A stretch of 64,000 nucleotides of DNA, from positions 2,396,524-2,460,523 of the forward strand of contig JANPWX010000172.1 of the NCBI GenBank assembly GCA_024734555.1, read 5' to 3'. The position numbers and the translations under genes were made by a program. The DNA is from Trochalopteron elliotii. Its lineage: Eukaryota; Chordata; Aves; Passeriformes; Leiothrichidae. The notes beneath the pieces were generated by a model. The model had not been told where the DNA came from and ran no database searches. It was given only the letters and a program-made list of their open reading frames with translations. Within the stretch, counting starts at the first letter, position 1. Each line of letters starts with the position of its first letter. Shown piece after piece: positions 52,401 to 64,000 of this stretch.

Positions 52401-52723
52401 ATTTATCAGAACATTATCCTTTGAAATTGTCAATTTATGGCATGATAATTAGATCTGGTACTTGAAACCTGTCAACTAAAAGCAAGCTTTCTTCAATAAT
52501 CATATTCCTTTCCACTTCACAGGTGGGGCCTAATAAAGTGAACTGCTAAAAAGTATTGAGGCAGTAGGAGGCTTGGCATTTCAGTCAGTGCAACAAAGAC
52601 TGCATTCCAAGAAATTACTCATATTGTTTTTGCATATACAAGTCTTCTTCATAAGTAAATCCTCTGGAAGGCAGAAGACTGTTGGGCAATAAAGGATGGA
52701 GGGAATGAACATGATAGTGTAAC

Positions 52724-52745
52724 TAATAATTAATAATTAATAAAT
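52724..52745 (+). repeat. TAATAAT tandem repeat
   Basis: Three copies of a 7-base unit taataat. Confidence 0.7.
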
Positions 52746-55700
52746 GTATGGGTAATAGCTAAAAATTAATAGGAAATCTTAAATATCTGCTTTGGTGAAG
52801 TACCTTTTGTTGAATGAGATGTAGTCTGGCTTGGCCTATCCTGCAAAGCTGACTGTGTCCCAGCTCACAAGAGAAAGACCTTTTCAATGTAAGCTCCCTA
52901 AGCAGTAAGACAAACTCAGAGAAGTAATAGGTGAAGTGTTATTCCACCTCTGGAAATGAGAAGGTAAAAAGTTAATCAATTCTAAAATGAAGTCCATGTA
53001 GCAACTGTTTCAGATGAGGGCATTGCACTACTGACAATGATGAGAGTTAAGATAGTTAGCCTGAAAATTATAAAATTATTTCCAAATATTAATTTGCTTA
53101 ATAAATTGTTCCAATAAATAATGTTTAGGCAAAACACAGTGAAAGAAAGCCTTCTTGAAGAGGTTAAGACTTCCACAAATTTAATTAATTCATTCCTTAA
53201 TTCTAAATAGTAGGACTAAGGAATAATACTGACTTTTTTCTACTGATACGTGGTTTTTAACATCACGTTCTACTGTGAATTTTGCGACTTTGGGTATAAT
53301 GCACATTTAGTAGGCTGATGCTACAATACATGAAGTAAGTTTTCCTTTTATTCATTTTTCTGAAACAAAAATATTGGAACTCTGAAGACTGGCGATATGA
53401 CATGTAATCTAAATTCCTTGCAATTTCTGTAGTATTTTTAAAAGGATGTATGCATTGACTCACCCCACATTTTAGGTTTAAACGATTGCCACAGCGAAGG
53501 TTCATTTTAAAAATGGGATTAGGCAACTTTGGTGACATTGACTTACAACAAAAATTAGGCTCTTAAGTGCTGAAAATTCATTGGAAAAAAAAGTCTCAGT
53601 CCATGCAACACTGATGGCAGCAACTACTTGCTACTTTAAAAAATCTCAGTCTAAATTTGAATGAGTGCCTAAGTAAACATTCAGAACTTGGTTCATAACC
53701 TAAACTATGGGAAATCTGTCCTGAAAAACACCAGGGGTTTTGCCTACTAATATGCCCAAAGGTGTGCCTGGAGTCATTAGGGAACAAAGACCTGTCTGAG
53801 AAACATTATGAAGATTAATAACTGTGCATACAAGATTGGAAAGGAGCAAGCAGAGGGCATATTGCTTATTGCCTGTATCTATCTGAGACTGGGATGAAAA
53901 ATAAATCAAATCCAGAAAGGTTTTCAAAGAGGTTTTAGAAAAAATTAAGAGTTGTAGCAGGGCAAGGGTGGTCCCAGTATAAGTACAACTAACCTTTCTT
54001 CCTGCCTCCTAGAACATTTCAGAGAAATAAGAGCTTCTCTGAAAAGGAGGCTGATGGTAAGATACAGATGCAATATTATCATATCCATTTCAGTAACAGA
54101 ATTAATTTTTCCTTGCAGGGATAACTGAGAAGTTTTCATTTTGAATGTTTATACATGTAGAATTATGAGGTGCATTAGAATAGGTTATCTGGATTTTGGC
54201 CATCTTGTTTCTTAAACAAATTATTTTTCTTAGACAATTCTCACTTCAGGAATATTTGACATACCTATGTGTAAAGGGAAAACCTAGAGGAAGGCTCATA
54301 GCCTGCTTGTGTCTTTATCCCATTGACTTGTAAGACACTAGACAATAAATAAATTGAGCAATACTTTGTTCTTACACCTAGAAGATAAACAATTACCACA
54401 TATGCATGCAGTATGGTGTGAGAAAGTGGAATATCTTGGGAATTATTACAGAGAAGAGTTGGATTTCATGTTCCAATACATGATACCATCCCATGTGGCT
54501 CATCTCTTGCTTGGAAGACTTATCCCTCTGGGATGTACAGAATTCCTGGAATAGAAAGGGAAAGAAGCAGATGTATGGATATAAAGTCAGTCATAGATTG
54601 CACTTACTTGGCTTGAACTCTTAAAAATTGCTCAGATCAGAAGTAACAAGATAGAGGGAAATTGATTCAATCATTTTAAAGCAGTTTTCATGAGTTACTG
54701 TAACAAACACTTGACTGGTCTTATTCCCTTCATTAGAAACAATGAAAAGAAATAGTATCTGCAGTTTACATTGTTTTATTCTTCAAACTAAAGTCATCTA
54801 GAAGAGAGAATACCGAGAGGATTTGATTTGAACTGCCTGAAAACTATTGTCATGTGTGCATGCAAAGGGCAAAATAAAAGAATTTTGTAGAATGCAGCTC
54901 ATTTCATTGCAAAGTATATTTTCTTCTAATAAGCACCACCTTGCTACCCACTGAAGGATTAATCAGATTGGTGCATATTGAAAGGATTGGACTCTGGCAG
55001 AAAACAGTCAAGAAGCCAGACATCAATTCTATTGGCAGACAGCTTTTTTGAAGCATTTGTCCACAGGGATTAATTCACCTTGGCTTGTAGAGGTAAATGC
55101 ATATAGTGCATACCTTCCGTGCTTGAATGTTTGTCATTGTCTTTTTGTGAAGAATATGCCAGAGATGAGGAGATTGTTTTCATCAAAAGTTCTGCAGAAC
55201 TGCCATCAGTAGAAGCTGTAGGGAAGACAAGCTGGATCAAAACATATCCGTTGACATGGACTTAATGCTCCCTTGACATGACAGCTAGTGGGGTGGGTCT
55301 GGTTTTCAGCCAAGACTATAATTCGTGTGAAAGATTAAAATAAGTTTCAGTACAGGATTAGGGCAAATCAGATTTCACAACAGGTTAGAATTTTTCAGGA
55401 GAAAGTTCTTTCTTACTTTGTATTGCTTTCCCATTGACCTTTCTTTATTTCTGTCATTATAATGTCAGAACCCAGGAGTTAGATGGAGAGACTCCATACA
55501 AAATACCTCTACTCTCTAGGGTGATCATGGCATTTGCCCTCACAAAGTCCAGTTTAGCTGGCTTCTTCCCTTTGCACATTTCCAGACCCTTTAAGTTTTT
55601 TTGGGTTCTAGTCTGCCCTTTAACAATGTCATCTCCCTTTTAGGACACCATTTTTCATTCTTTCCTGCTTATCCAAAGAAGTGGAAAGATCCACACCATT

Positions 55701-57399
55701 TGCTGAACAATATTTAAGCTCTTCAAGTGACCACTAATTTTAACACTGACTTATGGGAAGCAGTCTTAATGCTGAGTAGTGGTATTTGTGATACTGATGA
55801 CATTTCTGAATGTCAGCTGCAATCATTTTGTTCATAATTGGTTCTGATTACAACATTTATTTTCATCAGTTTCAGTTTAGAACCTCTGTAGCGTTAATAA
55901 TAAAATGCACTGAATGTAAAAAGCATACAACTTTTTCTGCAGGGCTCCTGAGACCACTCTGTGGTGTTCTTGGACATGAAAATATTCTACTACATTCATG
56001 GACAGCACAGAATATGTCATAAGTAGTATATTTGTGACATCTTTCAATGGAATTAATAATTGATGCATTGTAGTATTATACAAGAAGCACAGCTGCAGTA
56101 TAAGACAAGAGCCTCACATCTGGAAGTCACTCTGCAAGAGAAAAACCTTCAAAATATAAACCTTTTACTGTCACCATGGACAGAATGCTGGACATTCACA
56201 ACACACAAATGTCCAGGTTATAAACTTGCAAGTTGCATTAATGTGGCAGTTAAATTTACTAGTCTGAAAGCTCCACTTGTAAAATATTTATGAATACATG
56301 TGGTTGTCACTGCAAAGAAACTGCACTGTCAGCTCAACCTCTCTCCCTAATTGTTTCTTCTCCCTGTCTTCCCCCCACTGGAATGTATTCCATGATATTC
56401 AAAACATGACCCTTACCTCACTTAAAAAATATCTACATGGTGGGTGCAAAAGAAAAAGATAAGAGCTGTTTTCATTATATTTTGGTCATTGTTTTATCCA
56501 CTCAGAAGTGTTTCAATTTGGTACATCTTAATGGGAAATTAAATCTCTTTTTCATGCCTGTATTTTCTTCAAATTAAAAAATGAACTGTGAAGAATGATT
56601 TGAATATTTTCCCACAAAATTCAAACTATTCACTAAGTTATCCAGTGCAGTGCTTTTACAAGTGCCCTGGATAGCTGCCTAACTGGGTTTTGTGGGAAGA
56701 GAGTCTTGAAAATGAGGCTGGAATGATTCAAAAATATGTTACATGCTTTAAATACATATTGTACATTTTGAATTTCTTTGTCCCAAAGAGATCACAGCTG
56801 TCATATTTAAATGATTACTAATTTTATGTTTATATTGATCTTGTTTATGAACACTTGCATCACTGTGGAATGCCCTTGTGTACATTTTAGAGGGCTCAGG
56901 AGCTAAATAGACTAGACAAGAAAGGAAACAAAAGGAAGAAATCTTATTGTTTCCTTACCTGACAGCAAATTGACATCAGTGTGATTTTTCTTCAAGAGGT
57001 GTTCAGGGCTGGATCCTTTCTTAATGTAATATTGAATTGGGGCAGGGAGGAGGGGAGAACAATCAACAAATTAAAATGTTCATTCTAGTCTTCAAGTCAC
57101 TCAGTTGTGATTATATGCACACAACAGGTATGAACATACTTATTTTGCACTTTCACATCTTTAAACAGTGCAGCCCAAAGTACCAGTGTATTGGTACTGA
57201 AGCTTGGGGCCCAGGGTGAAGGGACTTCTCACACGAGCTTGGAGTAGCAGCTGTGGTCCCTACCAGCTGCATGTCCAGCATTTCAGCATCTCCAACAATT
57301 AAATAGCTCCAAATTCAGGGCTGATATTGCTAAAAGCAGTGCACATTTTCCAATAAATGTCCCACTAAATGAGCCCACATACCATACAGACTCACAGTC

Positions 57400-58057
57400 T
57401 CCATACCCTTGGGATCTAGCTGAAGAGGAACTGCAAAATCCTGCACTTCAGCGAGGGGCATTGCCAAGTTGTGCAGCTGAAGAGGAGTAATTCCATGCAC
57501 CAATTACAGGCTGGGGACAACCATCCAGAAAGCAGCTTGGTGGTGAAGGACTTCACAGTCCCTGTGGACACCATGCTGAGCATGAGCCAGCAATGTGCCA
57601 GGGTGGCAGTGAAGGCTAACAGCATCTTGGGTTGCATTAGGAAGATGATAACCAGCAGGTTGAGGAAGGTGATTCTTTTCCTCTACTCAAAACTGATGAT
57701 ACCACGCCTGAAGTGCTTTGTCCAGTTCTGGGCTCCCTTGTACACAATTGACTTGAGCACACCGGAGCAAGTTCAGAAAAAGGCCATGAAGACAATTAAA
57801 GAAAAGAGCATCTGATGCATAAGGAGAGGCTGAAAGGAAGGATTATTCAGCTTGAAGTATGAGGATGATCAAACAATAGAACAAGTTTACCCAGAGAGGT
57901 CACAGAACTTCCATCTCTGAAGATAATTGGAACTAGACCAGGCAATATTGACTTTTCAATTAGCAAGCTGCCCCAGCTGACATTTCTCTGAGCAGGAAGG
58001 TTGGATTAGGTCATCTCCAGAGGTTCCTCCCAACCTCAAATATTTTGTGATTCCGTG
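57400..58057 (+). mobile_element. CR1 LINE 3' part with internal deletion
   Basis: About 650 bases of CR1 in plus orientation. It includes catgagccagcaatgtgcc, gggttgcattaggaagatg, gtccagttctgggctccc and the end tcatctccagaggttcctcc followed by a decayed tail (tttgtgattccgtgg). The 5' part codes for the C-terminal end of the reverse transcriptase protein. Between about 57830 and 57880 the copy jumps from the aggagaggctgaaagga block almost to the cccagagaggtcacagaa block, so an internal stretch of the usual 3' region is missing. It is 5'-truncated like most CR1 copies. Confidence 0.93.
57471..57815 (+). pseudogene. Remnant of CR1 ORF2 (reverse transcriptase C-terminus)
   Basis: An open stretch of about 114 codons inside the CR1 copy. 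It retains the family pattern VKDF..PVDTMLSMSQQC, LGCIRKMI, VILFLYS and CFVQFWAPLY, then the frame stops. It encodes only the region after the catalytic reverse transcriptase domain, with no active-site motif and no endonuclease, so it cannot be functional. The open frame probably reflects modest age, not selection. Confidence 0.85.
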
Positions 58058-61000
58058 GTCGCCAGAGTTTAATCATGCTCCTTATGGACTCTGGGATAAG
58101 TACAGATACCATGGGTCAGAAATGCTGTGGATGTAATTTTAACCAGAGAAACCTGCATGTCTGTAGAAATCTGGAGCTGGGGTTTTGGCTCTTCTCTGTG
58201 CTTCTGGCACTGTGAATCCCTACAGTTCAGTTTGGCTTGTTCCCTCCTCACAGCAATGCTAGGATGGCTGTTGAGCCCCTCATTGGCACCACTCTGTCTG
58301 AAAGAGAGGGAGGGAGTTGTTTGGGGACCCATCCTCACGGAGTCTCATTCACCACAGTCCTGGCTGTGAAGCAAGCATCACCAAACACTGCAGACCATCT
58401 GGGACTCTTCTGAGCTGGCAAAAATACTGACTGAAGTGTGGGTAAAGAGCTCTGGCATGCCACTCTCTGAGAGTGCTCAAAGCAATATCCAATGCAATAC
58501 TGGCACTAGTGTGTGTGCTCTGCTGCACAGAGACTGCATATAATGAAATCCTTGTTATATAACACAGCTGATGGATAGGGATAGATATATATATTCACCA
58601 AATGACATTTCCAGGGGTGAATATTACCAAAATCTTTATTCACATTTAAACATGTGATATAGCTTTTTTCCTCCACAGGAAAAAAAATGGCTGTAAATGT
58701 CTGTGACACTTGAAATATCAGAGTCTTTCAAAGTAATAAAGGCAATGCTCAGAAAATATTATGAACAGTAGCCCTACTACAGTATTTCCTTTAAAGAGAC
58801 GTCTGGGGTGAATTAGGGTGCTGCTCAGGCTGTGGCACTGCTACAGATGTCGAGGTGTAAACGTGTTTTGCAGGGACTGTAGATATGCGATCATGTACAG
58901 TGCTTTTATTAGGAGCTCAAGCACTATATTTCCAGTAATATGAAGAATGACAGAGAAGAAAAGAAATACCTTCTGAGTTTGAATTACAGCCACATCTAAT
59001 GAGCTCGGAGGTGTTTTTCACTCAACTTTAGTATTACTTTTCAACTCCTGCAGCTTAAATGAGGCTACTGATCATAGCAGTAAATATGGGCTCAAAGAAT
59101 ATCCCAAGAGGTGTCATTAGTAACATATTACATCCTTTTCTAATTTGTACACTTACCATGTTGCGGGATTTCACAGGACTGATGAAACCTACAGAACTGC
59201 ATGTTTCCTTCAGCAGTCTACAATAACCCTTAGTCTGAATGACATGTATTATTTCCTTGTTGAACATGTGATGTAGAAGTTTTAGTAAAAGATTTATTGT
59301 AAGGAAAACTAGATGTTTTATTTCCAGCCTAATTGAATACATTATTGCTCTGAGTTTAAAAATGCTGTGGTGATATATTACACCTCAATACAACTGTACA
59401 CATGAAATCTGCAGCAAGAAAGTTTATTGGACTACAAATCAGAATACAGCTGTTGATAGGAGAGCTATATACCTTTAGCTGCAATATGTTACAATAAAGT
59501 TTTACTGTGTGAGTCATAGTGGGAAATAAAATAAAAGTCTGATAAAATAGTTAAGTAATACTTATTTTTACTGACTGGAATAAAGGCAGGTGCCAGAACT
59601 CAAATCCTCTCTGTTGTGTATGGATGATAAAAGAGCCATAGTGGAATTTCCCTGTCACAGTTACACAGAAGATAGTGATAAAACTCCTAATCCCGGTAAG
59701 GATTAACTGCAGAACAGCTTCCAAATTTGCTCTGTAATGGAAAGCCTACTCTAAGCCATGTTTGCTTCTTGCCCAAGTATTTGGACACAGTACAGACAAG
59801 GTGCAGAGCAGCCAGGGGACATGCAATTCTCTCTTCGTTCAGCCTGTGCCCAGCAGGCAGGACTGGCATGCAGCTCAACCTCAGCCTCCCTGCACCCTCC
59901 CACTGGCTGGTAGTGCCTCGAAAGCCATGGAAATCCATGGATCATTGGGCTTCTCTGCATTCTCCTCATGGATCAGAGGGTTTCTCTGCTTTGCATCCAT
60001 TTGGCCTCTTGTAACTCCCTGGAGCTGGATACCTGCAAAAATTGGTGCCAGCACCCTTCTGCAGCATAGAGTAGTGTCCTTTTGCGATAAATTCAACAGG
60101 AGAGATGCTGCATTGTTCTTTCCTGGGACTTTGGGAATGGGAAATAAGATGTCATGAATAGATGATTTCTACAGTCGATCTTTCTTCTAAAGCTTAAGTG
60201 ATGTCTACATCGTTTTACTCTGGGTTGAATTTTTGAATAACATGAAATGTTAACTTACATCCTTTCTCCCCTTCCCTATCTCCTATCTAATTTTTATTTT
60301 TCCCAAGCATGTATTTTTAAGTAACAGTTGTTCAAATTATAAACTGTCCTGCAGAGTATCAGAAGGTCTGGAACATCACACTGGCAAAGAGAAGCTGTAG
60401 CTGGCTCTGTGTGTTATGGCTTTTTGCCTGTTCATTATTCCTCCTGCTTTGTACCTGAGCTACCTCTTTAGTCTCAGTAGAAAGAAAGGAGGTTGGAAAA
60501 AAAATAGAAGCCAAATAAACCCGTCCTAAAGGTCTGCAAAATACCTGGGCCAGATATCTAATTTTGTGACAAATATAGCACCATAACAAAATTAAGAAGC
60601 CTAAAAGTAAATTAATCACCCTGTGGAATTTATTATATAAATATATTAATTGGGCTGCAGTCCTACCTGATAGCACTGGGCCTAACTTAACTTGTGGTCA
60701 TGAAATGTTTATGCCACATCATTACATTTTATTTCAATGAGGATCCTAAGAGGAAAGTGACACACAAATTTTCCAGATAACAATATTTAACCAGACATTT
60801 TAAAGAAAATAGACCACCCTGTTAGCTTTATGCATGCTGTCTCTACCAGGACAAATTCTTTTCTTCTGCCATAACAATAAGTCCAAGGATTACAACCCCA
60901 CTAAATATCTACATGTCTACCTTTAGATGTTTGATGAGCCTAAGAGGAACTATTCATCTTTCCAACCTCTTTATCCATCAAGTCCTACAAGATGACCCAA

Positions 61001-61978
61001 CTGCTCAGCCTGTCAAAAAAAAAAGGTTTGTCTGTCTTCCAATTCTCTTTCCAGTGGCATAAGATTTTCATTAAAAATAAAACCCTCAAGCATTCATAGC
61101 ACACTTGAAATACTCTTCCATGATGAAGTAGAAGTCAGAGAGTTGTGAATTGCCCCTATAACTTCCATCTGGGTAGTGCCATCCTACTCTCCCTTCCAGT
61201 ATTTTCACTACAGGCATTACTAGAGCCTGCTTTTACTCTGCCAAATCTATATATTGTTAGCTACTACTATTACTTTTTTTGCTTAAGTTTCCCTTTGTTG
61301 TTTGTTGTCTTTCATTGGTTTTTGATATAAAGTAACTTTTCCCTCTACAGAGCATCTTTGTGTGTTTCTCTTGATGCACCAGTTTTCTGAACTAACCTCC
61401 ATCTATTGTTTTAAACAATTGATCCATGGGCTAAAATGGGAAAACAGAATAATCCCTCATTTAAATGATCAATGGAAAGGAATGACTAGGGGAAAATGTT
61501 GATCGCTGCTGCAGCCCTAATCATCCAAAGTGTTAGTGCAATTTAGAGACGGGAGGAGGGGAAGAGATTTACAACATGGGGAACTCCCAGGGAAGGAGGT
61601 CTGCAAGGAATGGCTCCCATATGGAACTGGAATGCTTTGTACACCCCGGCTTAGCAATTAAATTTACAAGGTGTTGCTAAGTAGCAGTACCCCTGTAAAC
61701 TCAGCAAACGCTGGAAATGCTGTTACAAAACTAGAGACTTCTTTTATTGCTTCTCACATTTCAGTAGGGAGAAAGTCATTAGAAGAAGGCTGTTCTTTGT
61801 ACAGACTTCCCATTTGCAGAGCTGGGAGGTGTATTCTGATAAAAGATCTGTGAGAGGATGCAGCATGGCCCTTTGGCAAATGCTGGTTTTTCTGTAGGGA
61901 GGACAAAATATGGAGCAAAACAAGTACATTGATCTAAATTAGAAACTCTGTGTCCAAAATGACTGGTCAGTCATTTAC

Positions 61979-62015
61979 TTACACACCCACACATATATAC
62001 ATATACATATGTACA
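61979..62015 (+). repeat. CA/TA-rich simple repeat
   Basis: Mixed ACAC and ATATAC units (acacacccacacatatatac). Confidence 0.6.
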
Positions 62016-64000
62016 TTTCCCCTTGGAACAAAAACTGCCTTTTAAATTCTTCTCAGTCAAGTTTCACTGACAAACTTGCTTGATGGGCATCAGGGACCTG
62101 AGGCAAGCTTCAAAGGAAAAAGTAGCCATCACTCATGCTTCATTGGATTTCTATGACAGAATGATCAAATCCTGTAGAACCTGGCATAAGCACATCATTA
62201 TCAAACCCTGCTTTAGCATTTCTTAACTGATCACGGAGGCTGAGGTCCTTGGTGACTCCTATTTTCTGACACTGTTTGTAGTTATTTGACCTTTTCTCAG
62301 TGGATAATCCACACAAAAAGCCCTAATTACTTCCACAGCTTTGAGCGGTCCAGCACTGTGAATAATCAATGACACTGATTTAGGTATTGCACAATCAGAT
62401 GCTTATGGTGTTTAAAGAACATTTTTCCATTGACCTGCCACAGCCATAGGACAATACCGGGTGCTGAAGTTGCTTTTGTAATCACAAGCTGGCCAAGTGA
62501 CCTTGGGGGTCTGAAGTTGATTACTAGGGTCTTGAATTGAACAGATACAATACATTTTTAATGATTTCTTAATTTTTATTTTCTTAAAGCAGCACTTAGT
62601 CATGATGCATCTACCAAGATACTGACAGAATCTCAGAGCAAGATTTGTCTATAAATGTATCTGAGTATTTTTTTTCTTTCTTGATATCACCTTGATTTTT
62701 ATTTTGACTGCTAGAAAGCACAATGACAGGACTTTGTTTGTTTTTAAAAAAAATGAACAAACAGTTGGGCACTTGAGTATCTTCTGCTTCAAAAGTATTC
62801 AAGCATGAAACTAGAACAGGAGAAAAGGAGAACAGAAATTACCTAGATATTGCTATAGATTACAATGTCTGTGAGAGGAATAGGGTGTGGATTCTTAGAA
62901 ATTATTCAGTCTCTGATTCACAGGGTTCTTCTCCCCTCTTCACATAACATGAAAATGCAGTTCATTATCCTAGGTTATCAGGTTTAAGTCTACCACCTGC
63001 TCAGTTATTTCAGCTTTAAAAACTAAAAAGAGAGAGCAGTCCCATTTTGTTTGCTTCAGAATGAAAGGTTCACAAAGATTTTTCTAAGGAGCCATTTGTT
63101 GAGGTAAAATTTATGATGAAATAACAGATTGTCTGGGAGTGGCTGTAAATCACAGGAATCTTACACTAAAAAGATAGAAAATATGAAGTGTTTGGTGGGG
63201 ATAGGCATAGAAAAAGAAAAAAAAAAGGAAAAGCAGAAATTTCGATCAGCCAAGAGAAAATTTTTCTCATATGCATTTTGGAGTTTTTTTAACAAAACCT
63301 GCTTGTGTCATTGAAAGTAGTATATTTCAACAAAAGGCTCAAAGGTTTACTGGAAAATACTACGTGTGTTTCTTCAGAAATCCCAAGAAATTCAAAGGAA
63401 ACACAGAAAGGGGGAGCATAGTTTGAGGGACGTCTCTGGGTAGCTCCAGCACCTTTCCTCTCCCAAAGCAGTGAGCTGATGGGGTCACTTCTAGTGTGCC
63501 AGCCTCTGAAGCAAAAACAACAGGAAGAAACACTTGTATTGTGGAGTTTTTAGTTTTTCCAGACTTCCTGACAGGCCATGAAGAGGAAGATAAACAGAAG
63601 AATATAATAAGAGCAAAGACAGCTTATCAAATAAGAACCAGGTTTGTCTCTGCAATAGGAAAACCTGTCCTTTTCTCTCCTTTGAGGATACTACTGCACT
63701 TCCCCCAAATGAAATGTCTCCTTAGGATACCTGCTTATGCTTGCATTCATCCTGATCAAGCCTCAGCAATGATGTCTGAGGGAGTGGTTGAGACTGTGCA
63801 TGTAGAAAGTCCATGTTGTGGAGGCATAATATGGGCACAGCCTGCTTAGGAAGCACTTTTGGAGATGCCAGACAAACAGCATAAATAACATTTACTGTCC
63901 TGAAAATCTGGAACTCTCTACCTGTGTGGCTCTGCTGCAGATGACCAGGCAAAAGGAACTGCAGGACAAACTTCATCTTTTATCTGAGAGCCCTTTCCTC

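Larger units (their letters stand above)
42321..64000. other. Upstream intergenic DNA, no gene recognised
   Basis: About 21.7 kb of AT-rich sequence. No ORF exceeds about 115 codons except in repeat-derived sequence, and none resembles a known protein. It holds one CR1 copy, one ancient repeat fragment and small tandem repeats. From vertebrate synteny this side should lead toward HOXA1, so long-range enhancers may lie here, but conservation cannot be judged from one sequence. Confidence 0.55.

Noticed and set aside
59687..60157. Cluster of ORFs up to 131 codons on both strands
   Set aside because: Locally higher GC without codon bias or recognisable motifs. Open frames on both strands argue against coding.
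1..64000. CRISPR arrays, operons, tRNA or rRNA genes, phage or bacterial systems
   Set aside because: None seen. The window has spliced vertebrate gene structure and avian repeats throughout.

Overview
The window is AT-rich vertebrate nuclear DNA, almost certainly from a bird. Evidence: two 3' fragments of CR1 LINEs (9.2 kb and 57.4-58.1 kb), one ending in the avian CR1 octamer-type tail, and a solo LTR at 20.15-20.74 kb that resembles a family widespread in neoavian and passerine genomes. There are no operons, CRISPR arrays or long intron-free genes. The longest ORF not crossing the N gap or a repeat is about 146 codons, which is expected by chance here.

One protein-coding gene is supported. 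Three spliced exons on the minus strand (30816-30921, 28534-28559, 17774-17878) join in frame into an N-terminal part of the adaptor SKAP2 (Src kinase-associated phosphoprotein 2). They cover the dimerisation region and the acidic linker just before the PH domain. Exons for the PH and SH3 domains lie beyond position 1. Exon 1 with the usual start codon is not visible. It most likely sits in the 322-base run of N (41079-41400) inside a strong CpG island (about 40.65-41.87 kb) that carries E2F-like, GC-box, E-box, TATA-like and CCAAT motifs. A second small CpG-rich block (28.36-28.53 kb) abuts the 26-base exon and contains a good match to the CTCF motif.

Layout: 1-17773, SKAP2 intron with a CR1 fragment, a G17 run and two unproven exon-like segments; 17774-30921, three coding exons and their introns, with the LTR; 30922-41078, intron 1 with a possible alternative first coding exon at 31351-31427; 40.6-42.0 kb, promoter island and assembly gap; 42.0-64.0 kb, apparent upstream intergenic DNA. 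In the vertebrates I know, SKAP2 is transcribed away from the HOXA cluster, so the right flank probably leads toward HOXA1. No HOX coding sequence is present here.

No clearly novel system was found. The points most worth a second look are the alternative N-terminal exon, the loss of the Tyr75 equivalent, the CTCF-bearing internal CpG block, the hairpin next to the assembly gap, and the palindromic X-box upstream of the promoter.
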